Source: CAYSDH01 sp964429805
GTDB lineage: Bacteria > Bacteroidota > Bacteroidia > Flavobacteriales_D > JABDKJ01
Direction of reading: 5' to 3'
Length of the DNA stretch: 62,843 nt
NCBI GenBank assembly: GCA_964429805.1
Contig: CAYSDH010000011.1
Location: 1-62,843, forward strand
This document shows positions 17,018 to 26,045 of this stretch, piece by piece. How positions within the stretch are numbered: position 1 is the stretch's first letter; every line of letters begins with the position of its first letter. The notes beneath the pieces are model-generated. The model searched no databases and was not told the origin of the DNA. It saw nothing but the letters and a program-made list of their open reading frames with translations. The translations under genes were made by a program, and so were the position numbers.

Positions 17018-17107
17018 GTAGGCCTGCGATTTATTAATCGTGACCAAGAATATGGGATGTTACAACTGACAAGGCCTTTCAATAGATAGCGTGCGCAGGC
17101 TTTTGTG

Positions 17108-17554
17108 TTATCGGCCTTTTAATTTCTCAATTTCAAAATCCCAAGGTCTTTCAATCGGTATCTTGAATGCAAGACCATTTGGAAAGTTGAGGTCAGTCTC
17201 TACAATCAAATACACTGATTCAAATCGAATGGCCTTCGGATTATTCATATTGGAAAGATGTATCGCCCATTTGGGTTCAGATGTTTCCTTATTTCTCAGC
17301 GTAATATATCCTGCACCGCCATAACTGGTTTCGCCAGTCGCTCCAATCAGTCCATCACTTTCTGCCTCTATGGTTGTAATCATTGTCGTCCAACCAATTG
17401 GCTGCTCTTCAAGCAACTGACCAATATCTATAACTCTGTTGACCTCAAACCCCTGTTCTGCCGACCCAACAATCATATGGAATGCACCATTAGCGCAGAA
17501 TACAGCATCTTCATATCTGCACTCCATATCTTCTGATATTCTAAGGGCCTTCAT
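17108..17554 (-). CDS. Hypothetical protein
   Basis: 148 residues, no signal peptide or membrane segment. Probably a beta-rich cytoplasmic fold: CRYEDAVFCANGAFHMIVG, GWTTMITTIEAESDGLIGA, SYGGAGYITLRNKE, FESVYLIVETDL. No family recognised. It is a single gene on the minus strand between the SnoaL-like gene and tpx; about 80 bases separate its start from the end of tpx. Confidence 0.6.
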   Translation of the reverse strand: MKALRISEDMECRYEDAVFCANGAFHMIVGSAEQGFEVNRVIDIGQLLEEQPIGWTTMITTIEAESDGLIGATGETSYGGAGYITLRNKETSEPKWAIHLSNMNNPKAIRFESVYLIVETDLNFPNGLAFKIPIERPWDFEIEKLKGR

Positions 17555-17636
17555 TTTTCAATTCGCTGATTGTATTAACAAGCCTATTCAGCCACCTTAA
17601 AAGTTAGAATAACCAAAGGTTAAAAACCACGAAACC

Positions 17637-18137
17637 CTACGACAAGGCCCCTAAAGCCGCATCATAATTAGGCTCTTGCACAATGTCAGGTACCTGCTCA
17701 GAGTGTACTACCTCTCCAGACTCATTAATCACCACAACCGCACGACTGTGAAGTCCAGACAAAGGTCCACCAATGATGACTAAACCATAATCTTTACCAA
17801 ACTGCGCGCTCTGGAAATCAGAGAGTGTGAGTACATTCTCAAGTCCTTCTGCGGCACAAAATCTCTTTTGAGCAAAAGGCAGGTCGCGAGACACACAGGC
17901 TACAACTGTATTATCAAGTCCAGCCGCTCGTTTGTTAAACTCCCTTGTCGAAGCCGCGCACACGTCCGTGTCGATGCTAGGGAATATGTTTAAAACGAGT
18001 CGCTTGCCCTCAAAGTCTGCAATAGAGGTCAATGAGAGGTCATTTTTAACCAATCTAAAATCTGGTGCTTTCGTTCCTTTTTGAGGTATCGTTCCTGAAG
18101 TTTGGCAAGGGTTGCCTGCGAGTTTTATGTCAGCCAT
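17637..18137 (-). CDS. tpx: Thiol peroxidase (Tpx, 2-Cys peroxiredoxin)
   Basis: 166 residues, standard Tpx length. The peroxidatic Cys60 is in IDTDVCAASTREFN and the resolving Cys94 in QKRFCAAEG, matching E. coli Cys61/Cys95. Further family blocks are the N-terminal LAGNPCQTSGTIPQKGTKAPDF and GPLSGLHSRAVVVINE. Reduces hydrogen peroxide and alkyl hydroperoxides using thioredoxin, in the cytoplasm or periplasm; no signal peptide is seen, so cytoplasm. Divergent from the fatty acid hydroxylase gene with 153 bases between. Confidence 0.97.
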   Translation of the reverse strand: MADIKLAGNPCQTSGTIPQKGTKAPDFRLVKNDLSLTSIADFEGKRLVLNIFPSIDTDVCAASTREFNKRAAGLDNTVVACVSRDLPFAQKRFCAAEGLENVLTLSDFQSAQFGKDYGLVIIGGPLSGLHSRAVVVINESGEVVHSEQVPDIVQEPNYDAALGALS

Positions 18138-18290
18138 TATCTAGATTTATTTAGGTGAGTAAGGTACACATTCCACCTTTTTATTGTCTTCCTGTCACTT
18201 GTTCACTTTGCCATTCTGAATAAGCGCCCTTCAACACTGCGAGGGCATTGAAAAAATCGGCATTTTTGTACCTTCAATTTTACTAGACCT

Positions 18291-19262
18291 ATGACATCAT
18301 TTAGTGAATTTATTAGCAGTTGGTTTCCAGGAAGAGAGATTCCACTTTCTTATGAGGCGGCCTTAGCTTTGCTAAACGATTACCCTTTTGTGCAGATGAT
18401 GGCCATTCCGATGATTACCCTCGTAGGGTTGGAGTGGGCCTTGAGTGCATATCACAAAAGAGACTACTATAACAAGAAAGACACCTTGTCGGCCACCTTT
18501 ATTGGCTTGACGAATGTGGCCATGTCTGCCGGACTCAAAATTGCCACTTTCGGACTCGTCCTCTTTTTCTACAATCTCGTGCCATGGTCTATCGAGACGC
18601 ACTGGTGGACTTATGTGCTTTGCATCATATGCATTGACTTCTGCCGTTACTGGGCGCACCGAGTAGGGCATGAGAGCAGATTTTGGTGGGCTACACACGT
18701 GACACATCACAATTCAGAACATTATAATTGGTCGGTATCATTCAGACTGAGTTGGACTCAGCACATCAAGTTGGTGTTTTTCTTACCGGTAGTGATGATG
18801 GGCTTTCACCCAGTAGTCTTTTTCATCTGCCATCAGATTGAAGTCTTGTATCAATTCTGGATTCATACAGAATACATTCGCAAGCTGCCTCGTCCTATTG
18901 AGTACATTTTTACAACGCCTTCGCACCACCGAGTGCATCACGCGACTAATGACCATTACATGGACAAGAATTACGGGTCTACATTTATAATCTGGGACAG
19001 GATGTTTGGCACCTTCGAGCCAGAAAGTGAGCAGGCGCAGTATGGTATCACCGAGCCAGTGGGGACCTACAATCCCATTACGCTAAACTTTCACGAATGG
19101 ACAGACATCGTGCGCGATGTCAAAAATTCTGATTCAATCAAAGAAGCCTATGACATGGTCTTTGCCAGACCAGCTAGACTAAGAGAAATCAAGGACCGTT
19201 ATGCGCGCATCAAAGCGGCAAAACGTGCTGATTCTAATGAAGTGACGAGCAAAGCAGCTTAA
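18291..19262 (+). CDS. Fatty acid hydroxylase / sterol desaturase family membrane enzyme
   Basis: 323 residues. The di-iron histidine boxes are clear: HRVGHES, HVTHHNSEHYN, and THHRVHHATND later in the chain, with four hydrophobic segments around them. Members oxidise lipids (hydroxylation or desaturation) at the membrane, using oxygen and an electron donor. The Bacteroidota homologues are often annotated only as sterol desaturase family; sterols need not be the substrate. Its stop overlaps the convergent next gene by four bases. Confidence 0.9.
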   Translation: MTSFSEFISSWFPGREIPLSYEAALALLNDYPFVQMMAIPMITLVGLEWALSAYHKRDYYNKKDTLSATFIGLTNVAMSAGLKIATFGLVLFFYNLVPWSIETHWWTYVLCIICIDFCRYWAHRVGHESRFWWATHVTHHNSEHYNWSVSFRLSWTQHIKLVFFLPVVMMGFHPVVFFICHQIEVLYQFWIHTEYIRKLPRPIEYIFTTPSHHRVHHATNDHYMDKNYGSTFIIWDRMFGTFEPESEQAQYGITEPVGTYNPITLNFHEWTDIVRDVKNSDSIKEAYDMVFARPARLREIKDRYARIKAAKRADSNEVTSKAA

Positions 19263-19972
19263 GCCGCTACAAGTTCTTTGAGGAGCATTCGCTTCGCAAT
19301 TGGAAGGAAAGTCTCTTCGCTTGGTATAGATAACATGGAGTGAAAACAATAGGTGGCTGGAGTAGGAAGGTCCTTCTTCTCTTTGGCCAACTCCAACTTT
19401 ATATTTTCAAGAATCTTCATGGTTGAACTCGTTTCAGTTCTCACGTAAGTAGATGATATAGTCCTATAACTCTCATCAGGCTTCTCGATGCTTGAAAGGT
19501 CATAGCGGTATATCTGAACATTTTCATTCTCCTCATTTGTCAAGAAGAAATAACCTTCTTTATTGTACAGAGGCAGAATTCCAACTGGATCCATGGCGAT
19601 GTGCTCTTCTACAATCTCATAGATTTCACGACCCTCGTAGATGGCGTCTTCCATTTTAGGCATAGCAAAGGCGACAATGTCATTCAGAATGTTCATCATG
19701 TCTTGATCTTGAGATATTTTCTCGTAGACTAGCTTCAGCCCTTCAAGATCGATTCCTGACATCTCCACAGGTAGATTTTCATCAACCAAGGTGCGAGATT
19801 CAAGAAATGACATCAGATTCCTATAGTGAAAAATGAGTTCTGACAACTCAGGAAATAGTTTCAGATTGTCAAATGATACTTTTACTTTCTTCAAATAGCC
19901 CAATAACACGTATTGCTTGTACTCGAAGTCTATGAGGTGGTCTGTCAACCAGTTATGCTTCAAATTTTCCAT
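19259..19972 (-). CDS. Hypothetical protein
   Basis: 237 residues, mostly helical and acidic, without signal peptide or membrane segment. Blocks: DHLIDFEYKQYVLLGYLKKV, LFPELSELIFHYRNLMSFLE, MDPVGILPLYNKEGYFFLTN, VQIYRYDLSSIE, KEKKDLPTPATYCFHS. It looks like a conserved Bacteroidota cytoplasmic protein of unknown function. It shares four bases with the convergent hydroxylase gene; the next gene on this strand (WbqC) ends 60 bases upstream of its start. Confidence 0.65.
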   Translation of the reverse strand: MENLKHNWLTDHLIDFEYKQYVLLGYLKKVKVSFDNLKLFPELSELIFHYRNLMSFLESRTLVDENLPVEMSGIDLEGLKLVYEKISQDQDMMNILNDIVAFAMPKMEDAIYEGREIYEIVEEHIAMDPVGILPLYNKEGYFFLTNEENENVQIYRYDLSSIEKPDESYRTISSTYVRTETSSTMKILENIKLELAKEKKDLPTPATYCFHSMLSIPSEETFLPIAKRMLLKELVAA

Positions 19973-20031
19973 CGCATTGTTATTTACGATGGGCTTGGAT
20001 AAAAGGTTGCGGACTAGTCTTCTGAGCCCTT

Positions 20032-20655
20032 TCAGCGCTGGTTTATTATGTACGAATGGGCCTGTGGACCAGAGCAGAATATCAGATCTAACACGCTCAA
20101 ATCAGACTCGAAAGCGCAGCGGTCTGAAAACACTTGCAAGTAGGAGTTAAAGCCCTCTGCACCTGATTTAAAAGAGCCACGCAAATCGAGTCCCGGACTA
20201 GACTCGATATACTCGTCAGAAAGCCTGAGGCCTTTGTCGCTGAGGTAGTCAGATGTCTTTAAAAATGAACAGACCAAGTCATGCGCCTTTATATTAAACT
20301 CATACAGCGTCTCACAGCGTGAGTTAATCAGCTCAAAAATCTGATTGGCGTAGTGCTCATAAAAAGGAGATGAGCCATAGTTGCTCTTGATGGCATGCAC
20401 ATGCTGATGCTGCCACTCGGTCTCATAAGAAATGGCGATGTCGGTGGCAGGGAGTTTCATTCCACGCTGACCTAGCACTGGAATGGTCAAGAAAAATCGG
20501 CCTTGAGCACCAGTAAGCTCATAGCGATTGCGCAAGGTTTGCTTTACATAATGCTCGTGCCTGTCAATAATCACATCATCTTCAAGCAGGTGATGATAAA
20601 AAGTGATGTTCCCAAAACAGGGAAGTGGACTCAGCACTTCATTATAGACGGTCAT
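20032..20655 (-). CDS. WbqC family protein
   Basis: About 207 residues, starting at MTVYNEVLSPLPCFGNITFYH; the earlier in-frame start at 20685 would run through the end of lepB. The ATG overlaps the lepB stop by one base (TGATG). Family blocks are YVKQTLRNRYELTGAQGRFF (WbqC has a similar KxxxRNRxxI core), YETEWQHQHVHAIKSNYGSSPFYE and FKSGAEGFNSYLQVF. WbqC-like proteins occur in O-antigen and housekeeping loci; their activity is not well defined. Last gene of the parA-parB-dapB-lepB unit. Confidence 0.85.
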   Translation of the reverse strand: MTVYNEVLSPLPCFGNITFYHHLLEDDVIIDRHEHYVKQTLRNRYELTGAQGRFFLTIPVLGQRGMKLPATDIAISYETEWQHQHVHAIKSNYGSSPFYEHYANQIFELINSRCETLYEFNIKAHDLVCSFLKTSDYLSDKGLRLSDEYIESSPGLDLRGSFKSGAEGFNSYLQVFSDRCAFESDLSVLDLIFCSGPQAHSYIINQR

Positions 20656-22289
20656 CAGTCCACACCTTTGAACATGCGGCTCCATCTTATTTTTCCGTCA
20701 AACCATCCTAATTCTTGGTCCAGTGAAAGCCACGTAAACGATGGTCTTCCCACCACATGGTCTTCAGGAACGAAGCCCCAGTAACGCGAGTCTAATGAGT
20801 TGTGTCTGTTGTCACCCATCATCCAGTAGTAGTTTAGCTTAAACGTGTAGCTGCTGGCCTCTTCACCATTGATGTAAATTTTCCCGCCTTTGACATACAG
20901 TTCGTTCTCTTCATAATCTCTGATGATGCGCTCATAGAGGCAGAGATTTGTTACCGTCAAGTCTACTGAGGCACCTGCGGCAGGCACTGTCATCGGGCCA
21001 AAATTATCTCTGGTCCAGGGGTAGTCTTTAGAGTGTGGAAACACAGGTCGGTAGCTCGCTCCATACTGTCCAATTCCTGGTTCTCTTGCCACAGTATCAT
21101 TGAGCACATCGATGCGCTCTACAAAACTCAACCCTTTCATGGCCTCGTATTGCTTGTCAGTCATGGTAATCATAAATGGCGGCTTTGAGCTAGGTCTCCC
21201 AGTCACATCTTTTGGCCAGTTTTCTATACTGAGGTCTATCTTCTCTTTGAGCTGCATCTTTACTGCTAAGCCCACTTCTTTATTGTCTTTTGTATACACC
21301 ACATAGTTAAACTGGAGGTTGTTATACTGGTCTTGCAGCTCTCCGTTGATGTACATTTTGCGGTCTTTGAGCTCAAATACATCCTTTGGAATTGCTACAC
21401 ATCGCTTGACATAGTTCTCCTTTTTGTCCTTCGGTCTTACTGTCAAACTATACTGTTTGTCTGTGCCCGCGATGAGTCCTTTACGCACCACGTCCATGCT
21501 CCGTTGAGGGTTTTTCTCAAAGGTGTTTACGTTGCCAGAAATGTATAGTCCTTGGTCTCTTAGATACGAGTAGTAGCTTATTTCTGGACGCTCCACCAGT
21601 ACCGTGTCACCTTCAGGAAAGTTAAACACGACAGGGTCTCCACGCTCTACGTCAGCCCAGCCCGGTAGACGATGATAGTCTAGCTTTTGCCAATCCAAGT
21701 AACTTTTAGTGCCTATGACTGGCAGCGTGTGATGAGCAAGCGGGAAGGAGAGAGGCGTCTCCGGAAGTTTGGCTCCATATCTCGCTTTAGATACAAACAG
21801 GAAATCACCCACCAACATAGATCGCTCCATAGACGGTGTCGGTATGGTAAAGGCTTCCATCACAAATGTTCTGATTATAAATGCCGCAATGAGTGCAAAC
21901 AACAACGCGTCACTCCACTCGTGCGCACTGTTTTTAGGCTGGTTTGCCCAATCAATGTTTCCTGTATACTTAATGTCTTTTGAAAAAGCCATTTTAGGCA
22001 GCATATAAAAAGGAGCCACCACAGCGAGTAAAGTGTTGAGTGCGCCACGCTGACCAAATGATCTAGCCATCTGCACATGCATGATGATGAGCATCAAAAA
22101 CTGAACACCCGGCACAATGAGGATTAAAATCCACCACCATGGTCGTTCAGTTACTTTTTGCCAGACATACATATTATAAATAGGCACCAGTCCTTCCCAA
22201 CCTTTTCTGCCTGCTTTCACAAATAGTTTAGGAAGACACACAAAGTACAGTGCGATAGTTATCAGTAGTAGTATTAAGGGTATAGACAT
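20655..22289 (-). CDS. lepB: Signal peptidase I (large Bacteroidota form)
   Basis: 544 residues, far longer than the 324 of E. coli LepB. An N-terminal region with about four hydrophobic segments (residues 1-100) precedes the catalytic domain. The nucleophile is Ser153 in FTIPTPSMERSML and the general base Lys295 in YVKRCVAIPKD. The C-terminal GDNRHNSLDSRYWGFVPEDHV block is intact. Insertions between box C and the DNRxxSxDSR motif account for the length. It cleaves signal peptides at the inner membrane, including those of the many exported proteins in this window. Ten bases downstream of dapB. Confidence 0.95.
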   Translation of the reverse strand: MSIPLILLLITIALYFVCLPKLFVKAGRKGWEGLVPIYNMYVWQKVTERPWWWILILIVPGVQFLMLIIMHVQMARSFGQRGALNTLLAVVAPFYMLPKMAFSKDIKYTGNIDWANQPKNSAHEWSDALLFALIAAFIIRTFVMEAFTIPTPSMERSMLVGDFLFVSKARYGAKLPETPLSFPLAHHTLPVIGTKSYLDWQKLDYHRLPGWADVERGDPVVFNFPEGDTVLVERPEISYYSYLRDQGLYISGNVNTFEKNPQRSMDVVRKGLIAGTDKQYSLTVRPKDKKENYVKRCVAIPKDVFELKDRKMYINGELQDQYNNLQFNYVVYTKDNKEVGLAVKMQLKEKIDLSIENWPKDVTGRPSSKPPFMITMTDKQYEAMKGLSFVERIDVLNDTVAREPGIGQYGASYRPVFPHSKDYPWTRDNFGPMTVPAAGASVDLTVTNLCLYERIIRDYEENELYVKGGKIYINGEEASSYTFKLNYYWMMGDNRHNSLDSRYWGFVPEDHVVGRPSFTWLSLDQELGWFDGKIRWSRMFKGVD

Positions 22290-22298
22290 AGTCTTTCT

Positions 22299-22994
22299 TT
22301 AATTGATTTTCAGCATATCGGACATGCCAAATAGTCCTTTTTTGTCGCTGAGCCATTCTGCAGCCAGCACCGCACCAAGCGCAAATCCTCTACGTCCCTT
22401 TGCCACATGACTAAAGGTGAGCGTATCAATGTCGCTATCATAGGTCACGCTGTGCGTGCCCGGTACATTTTCTTCTCGTTTTGAAATAATCTCAAGCACC
22501 GTCTCGTCAACTGACGATTCGTTTTTCCAAGCCGTTTTTCTATCCACGTTCTCAATCAGCTTTTCTGCAATACTGATGGCTGTGCCGCTCGGGCTATCTA
22601 GCTTACCGGTATGGTGTATTTCTTCCATGCTTACATCATAGTCATCATGCGCATTCATGAGTTTGGCCATGTATTCATTGACCGCGTTGTAGAGATATAC
22701 GCCAATGCTAAAGTTGCTAGCATAGAAAAGGGCAGAGCCTCCGCTGCTCACCAAGTCACGCACTTCACTGAGCTGATCATGCCACCCCGTAGTTCCAGTA
22801 ACCATTGGTATTTGCCAGCTACTTGCCAGCTTTATATTGTCGAGAACTGATGCAGGTGTGGTAAACTCGATAATGACATCCACATCTGGTTTTTCTGGAT
22901 TACGCCCAAGCACAAGCACTTCGTGTCCGCGCTCTTTGAGCACAGATTCGACCATGTGGCCCATTCGGCCGTATCCCCAGATGGCAATTTTCAC
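22299..22994 (-). CDS. dapB: 4-hydroxy-tetrahydrodipicolinate reductase
   Basis: 231 residues, at the short end for DapB. Starts with the nucleotide-binding loop IAIWGYGRMGHMVESVL; then IIEFTTPASV, MVTGTTGWHD, FYASNFSIGVYLY, and the catalytic region EIHHTGKLDSPSGTAISIAE with the conserved HH and K. Makes tetrahydrodipicolinate for lysine and meso-diaminopimelate. Between the DUF5683 gene (nine bases upstream) and lepB. Confidence 0.96.
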   Translation of the reverse strand: MKIAIWGYGRMGHMVESVLKERGHEVLVLGRNPEKPDVDVIIEFTTPASVLDNIKLASSWQIPMVTGTTGWHDQLSEVRDLVSSGGSALFYASNFSIGVYLYNAVNEYMAKLMNAHDDYDVSMEEIHHTGKLDSPSGTAISIAEKLIENVDRKTAWKNESSVDETVLEIISKREENVPGTHSVTYDSDIDTLTFSHVAKGRRGFALGAVLAAEWLSDKKGLFGMSDMLKIN

Positions 22995-23003
22995 TTGACG
23001 AAT

Positions 23004-23525
23004 TTATAGTTTCAAGCTCAGATATAGACCAACATATGGTTGAGCGGTGCCTCCGACATATGGAAGGGCATCTAGACTCAGGTCTTCACTCACATCAAAG
23101 TGAAAGAGCTGCGCGTCTACATGAGCGTCTATAATCTGAATGGCATATACTCCCGCCATGACAAGATAGGCTTGGTCTCGGAGTCTTTTTCTATAGTCTA
23201 ATCGGTCGGCCAGTCGGCTATCAGGATAGATGGACGTGTTGATTGTGTTGGGGTTATCGTCTTGCACCGCAATCAGCGCAGTTCGTATGATTTTCAACTC
23301 CTGCACGTGCTCATTGAGCTGATAGGCGGCCGCGCCCATGCCACCATAGATGATGGGTAGTTTCCAGTATTTCTTATTGTAGACTTGGCCTGCACCAGGC
23401 AAAAGAGCCGACAGTATAGTGGCCCTGCGTGGGGAGTGATATTTAACTGAATCTGTCTCCGTCTCTTGCGCAAATAGGGTAGAGGCAAAACATAGGAAGA
23501 GCAGAATTAGAAGGGGGCGGAACAT
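23004..23525 (-). CDS. DUF5683 domain-containing protein
   Basis: 173 residues with a signal peptide (MFRPLLILLFLCFASTLFAQ). The DUF5683 core is RRATILSALLPGAGQVYNKK, YWKLPIIYGGMGAAAYQL and later YLVMAGVYAIQIIDAHVDA. It has two or three hydrophobic segments and probably sits in a membrane. Function unknown. In Bacteroidota it is regularly placed between parB and dapB, as here (three bases after parB). Confidence 0.88.
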   Translation of the reverse strand: MFRPLLILLFLCFASTLFAQETETDSVKYHSPRRATILSALLPGAGQVYNKKYWKLPIIYGGMGAAAYQLNEHVQELKIIRTALIAVQDDNPNTINTSIYPDSRLADRLDYRKRLRDQAYLVMAGVYAIQIIDAHVDAQLFHFDVSEDLSLDALPYVGGTAQPYVGLYLSLKL

Positions 23526-23528
23526 ACC

Positions 23529-24431
23529 TTATATATCGAGCGCATGGGCGATTCTTCTCAAATCGTCATCGTTTTCGAAAGGTATAACAATGGTTCCACT
23601 CCCATTATTGCCTTGTTTGAGCCCTACTTTGGCTTCAACTAGACGAGAAAGACCACTTTTAAATCGTTGTTGCTCAAACGAAAGTGCTGGTCTGCCTGTT
23701 TTGGCAACCGCTTCAGCAGGGGCAGCAGTGTTTTTGCCTTTGGCAATTTGCTCTACTGCTCTTACGCTCAGTCCTTCTTCAAGTATCTGCTTGTAGATTT
23801 TCTCAATCTTTTTGTCATCGCCAATAGTGATGAGCGCTCGGGCATGTCCCATGCTAATCTTCTTAGCCTGCAGGCCACTTTGAACAAGAGGTGGAAGCTT
23901 TAAGAGGCGCAGGTAATTGCTAATCGTAGATCGATTTTTACCCACCTTTTGGCTCAGCTCTTCTTGCGTCAAGCTGCACTCTTCAATCAGTCGCTGATAT
24001 GAAATTCCTATTTCAACAGCATTTAAGTCTTCACGCTGAATGTTCTCCACCAAGGCCATTTCAAGCATGGTCTGGTCGTCAGCCAGTCTGATGTAACATG
24101 GTACTTCCTCAAGACCAGCCAGTTGCGATGCTCTAAACCTTCGCTCACCAGAGATAATCTGATACTGTCCTCTGCCCATCTTGCGCACAGTCAGCGGCTG
24201 TATAATGCCGTGCTCGGCAATAGACTTTGAGAGCTCGATGAGTGGCTCTTTTTCAAACTCTGTTCTCGGCTGAAAAGGATTTGCCTCGATGTCAGCAATT
24301 TTAATCTTGCTCACCGACCCCAGCACATCTTTCTCAAGCACGCTGCCATTAGATGCTGGCATCGTGATATCCGTCTCTGCATGCTCAAGCAATGCGCTCA
24401 GGCCTTTTCCCAATGCTCTTTTCTTACTCAT
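23529..24431 (-). CDS. parB: Chromosome partitioning protein ParB
   Basis: About 300 residues. The ATG at 24431 (MSKKRALGKGLSALL) is preferred to an upstream in-frame TTG; it overlaps the parA stop by eight bases. Seen in order: the ParA-interacting N-terminus KRALGKGLSALLEH, the ParB/Srx fold with NPFQPRTEF and ISGERRFRASQLAGL (CTP-binding GERRxRA), the HTH LTQEELSQKVGKNRSTISNY, and a C-terminal dimerisation domain. It binds parS sites and loads at the origin region. No parS-like palindrome was seen in this window. Confidence 0.96.
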   Translation of the reverse strand: MSKKRALGKGLSALLEHAETDITMPASNGSVLEKDVLGSVSKIKIADIEANPFQPRTEFEKEPLIELSKSIAEHGIIQPLTVRKMGRGQYQIISGERRFRASQLAGLEEVPCYIRLADDQTMLEMALVENIQREDLNAVEIGISYQRLIEECSLTQEELSQKVGKNRSTISNYLRLLKLPPLVQSGLQAKKISMGHARALITIGDDKKIEKIYKQILEEGLSVRAVEQIAKGKNTAAPAEAVAKTGRPALSFEQQRFKSGLSRLVEAKVGLKQGNNGSGTIVIPFENDDDLRRIAHALDI

Positions 24432-25236
24432 TTTCGAATGCAATCATTTTCTCCTCGTCACTCAGCTTTGTGAGATTGTTCTTTTGGAGTATTTCTCTGG
24501 CCAAGTTAAGGTAATTGATAGCTCCCTTGCTACTCGCATCATGCATGATGACAGTCTCTCCATGGCTTGGTGCCTCACCCAGCGTAGTGTTTCTGTGAAT
24601 GACCGTATCAAACACAAGCTGCTGGAAGTGGATTTTCACTTCCTCTACCACTTGATTGGCAAGTCTCAATCTTGTGTCATACATCGTAAGAAGGATACCT
24701 TCCATACCAAGCTCAGGGTTTAGTCTGCTCTGCACAATTTTTACGGTGTTGAGCAATTTGCCCAGTCCCTCAAGTGCAAAGTACTCGCACTGCACAGGTA
24801 CAATTACTGAGTCTGCCGCACATAGGCTGTTGACCGTAATCAGACCAAGACTTGGTGAGCAGTCGATAATGATAAAGTCATACTCCGACCTCAATGAGTC
24901 AATAGCCTTCTTCATCAAAAACTCACGGTCTTCAAGATTGATAATCTCAATCTCTGCACCTACCAAGTCGATGTGGGCGGGCAGAATGTCCAAGTTTGGA
25001 GACTCTGTATTCAGAATTATAGACTTTGGGTCAGCCTTGCTGATGATGCAATCATAAATGCTGTTTTTGATATTGCGCGGGTCAAAACCAACACCTGAAG
25101 TACTGTTAGCCTGAGGATCCGCATCAATAATGAGCGTCTTCTTCTCTAAGGCACCAAATGCGGCAGAGAGATTGATTGCTGTGGTTGTCTTCCCGACTCC
25201 ACCTTTCTGGTTTGCTATTGCTATTACTTTTGCCAT
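24424..25236 (-). CDS. parA: Chromosome partitioning ATPase ParA (Soj)
   Basis: 270 residues. Deviant Walker A motif KGGVGKTTTAINLSAA at the N-terminus, followed by LIIDADPQANSTSGVG, IIDCSPSLGLITVNSL (Walker B region), VPVQCEYFALEGLGKL and LLTMYDTRLRLANQVVEEV. The ATPase drives segregation of ParB-parS complexes. First gene of the parA-parB-DUF5683-dapB-lepB-WbqC unit; four bases after the MBL hydrolase gene. Confidence 0.97.
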   Translation of the reverse strand: MAKVIAIANQKGGVGKTTTAINLSAAFGALEKKTLIIDADPQANSTSGVGFDPRNIKNSIYDCIISKADPKSIILNTESPNLDILPAHIDLVGAEIEIINLEDREFLMKKAIDSLRSEYDFIIIDCSPSLGLITVNSLCAADSVIVPVQCEYFALEGLGKLLNTVKIVQSRLNPELGMEGILLTMYDTRLRLANQVVEEVKIHFQQLVFDTVIHRNTTLGEAPSHGETVIMHDASSKGAINYLNLAREILQKNNLTKLSDEEKMIAFENE

Positions 25237-25240
25237 AATT

Positions 25241-25918
25241 TCAAAATGTTCGGGATTCCCCGATGTTCATGAGTGTCAATTCTTTTCCCTTTGCTTCAAA
25301 TTTCCTTTTTGCCTCGTCTGCATCAATCTCGATAAGGCCAAACGTGTCGTAATGCATGCCGAGTACCTTGTCGCACTTGACAAAGTCAGCGGCTATCACT
25401 GCATCATCTATTCCCATGGTGAAGTTGTCACCTATGGGCAGAATGGCCAAGTCAATCTTGTTATACTCGCCCATCAATTTCATGTCCATGTGCAAGGCGG
25501 TATCTCCAGCAAAGTAGACCTCTTTACCTTCCGTGAAGAAGATAAATCCTCCCGGATTTCCACCATAACTGCCATCGGGCAGCATGCTTGAATGCACGGC
25601 ATTGACGTATTTCAATTTTCCCCAGCTCGTAGAGATTTGTCCGCCATGGTTCATGGGATGACAATCCTCAACTCCCTGCTTTTCAAGCCAAGTCGCTATC
25701 TCGTAGTTGGCAATTACCTTGCACTTACAACGCTTGGCAATCTCTACGGCATCTGCGATGTGGTCACCATGGCCGTGTGTGATGAGCATATACTCACAAT
25801 CTACGGTCTGCGGGTCAACATCGCTTTTAGGGTTTCCTCTAAAGAACGGGTCGATGAGGATTTTCTTTCCTTCGAAAGTGCCTCCAAATGTTCCGTGTCC
25901 GTAAAAAGTTAATTCCAT
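25241..25918 (-). CDS. Metal-dependent hydrolase, UPF0173 (MBL fold)
   Basis: 225 residues with the metallo-beta-lactamase motif ITHGHGDHIADAVEIA (HxHxDH), VNAVHSSMLPDGSYGGNPGG, VYFAGDTALHMDMKLMG and VLGMHYDTFG supplying the remaining metal ligands. UPF0173 proteins are RNase Z-like hydrolases with unknown substrate. Its stop is four bases before the parA start, so it leads the chromosome-segregation unit. Confidence 0.93.
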   Translation of the reverse strand: MELTFYGHGTFGGTFEGKKILIDPFFRGNPKSDVDPQTVDCEYMLITHGHGDHIADAVEIAKRCKCKVIANYEIATWLEKQGVEDCHPMNHGGQISTSWGKLKYVNAVHSSMLPDGSYGGNPGGFIFFTEGKEVYFAGDTALHMDMKLMGEYNKIDLAILPIGDNFTMGIDDAVIAADFVKCDKVLGMHYDTFGLIEIDADEAKRKFEAKGKELTLMNIGESRTF

Positions 25919-26010
25919 AAAATACTGATGCGCGAGCCTGTATTTGGGCTATCCACAAATTTGCCGAATAATATTACTGGCAGGGCCGCGAAAGCCCCGA
26001 TATTGCGGTC

Positions 26011-26018
26011 TACTTTTG
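26011..26018 (+). promoter_or_regulatory. Predicted Bacteroidota -7 element before the FMN reductase gene
   Basis: TACTTTTG matches TAnnTTTG, 28 bases upstream of the ATG at 26046. No convincing -33 element. Confidence 0.4.
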
Positions 26019-26045
26019 CACAGCACATGTTAATTAAGAAAGAGA

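Noticed and set aside
17022..17107. Terminator after the SnoaL-like gene
   Set aside because: GCCTGCG and CGCAGGC are complementary but separated by 65 bases, too far for a normal intrinsic terminator.
20656..20685. Ten-codon N-terminal extension of WbqC
   Set aside because: It would lie inside the lepB coding end; the ATG at 20655 overlaps the lepB stop as in a coupled operon.
23529..25236. parS site near parAB
   Set aside because: No palindrome resembling TGTTTCACGTGAAACA was seen in or around these genes.
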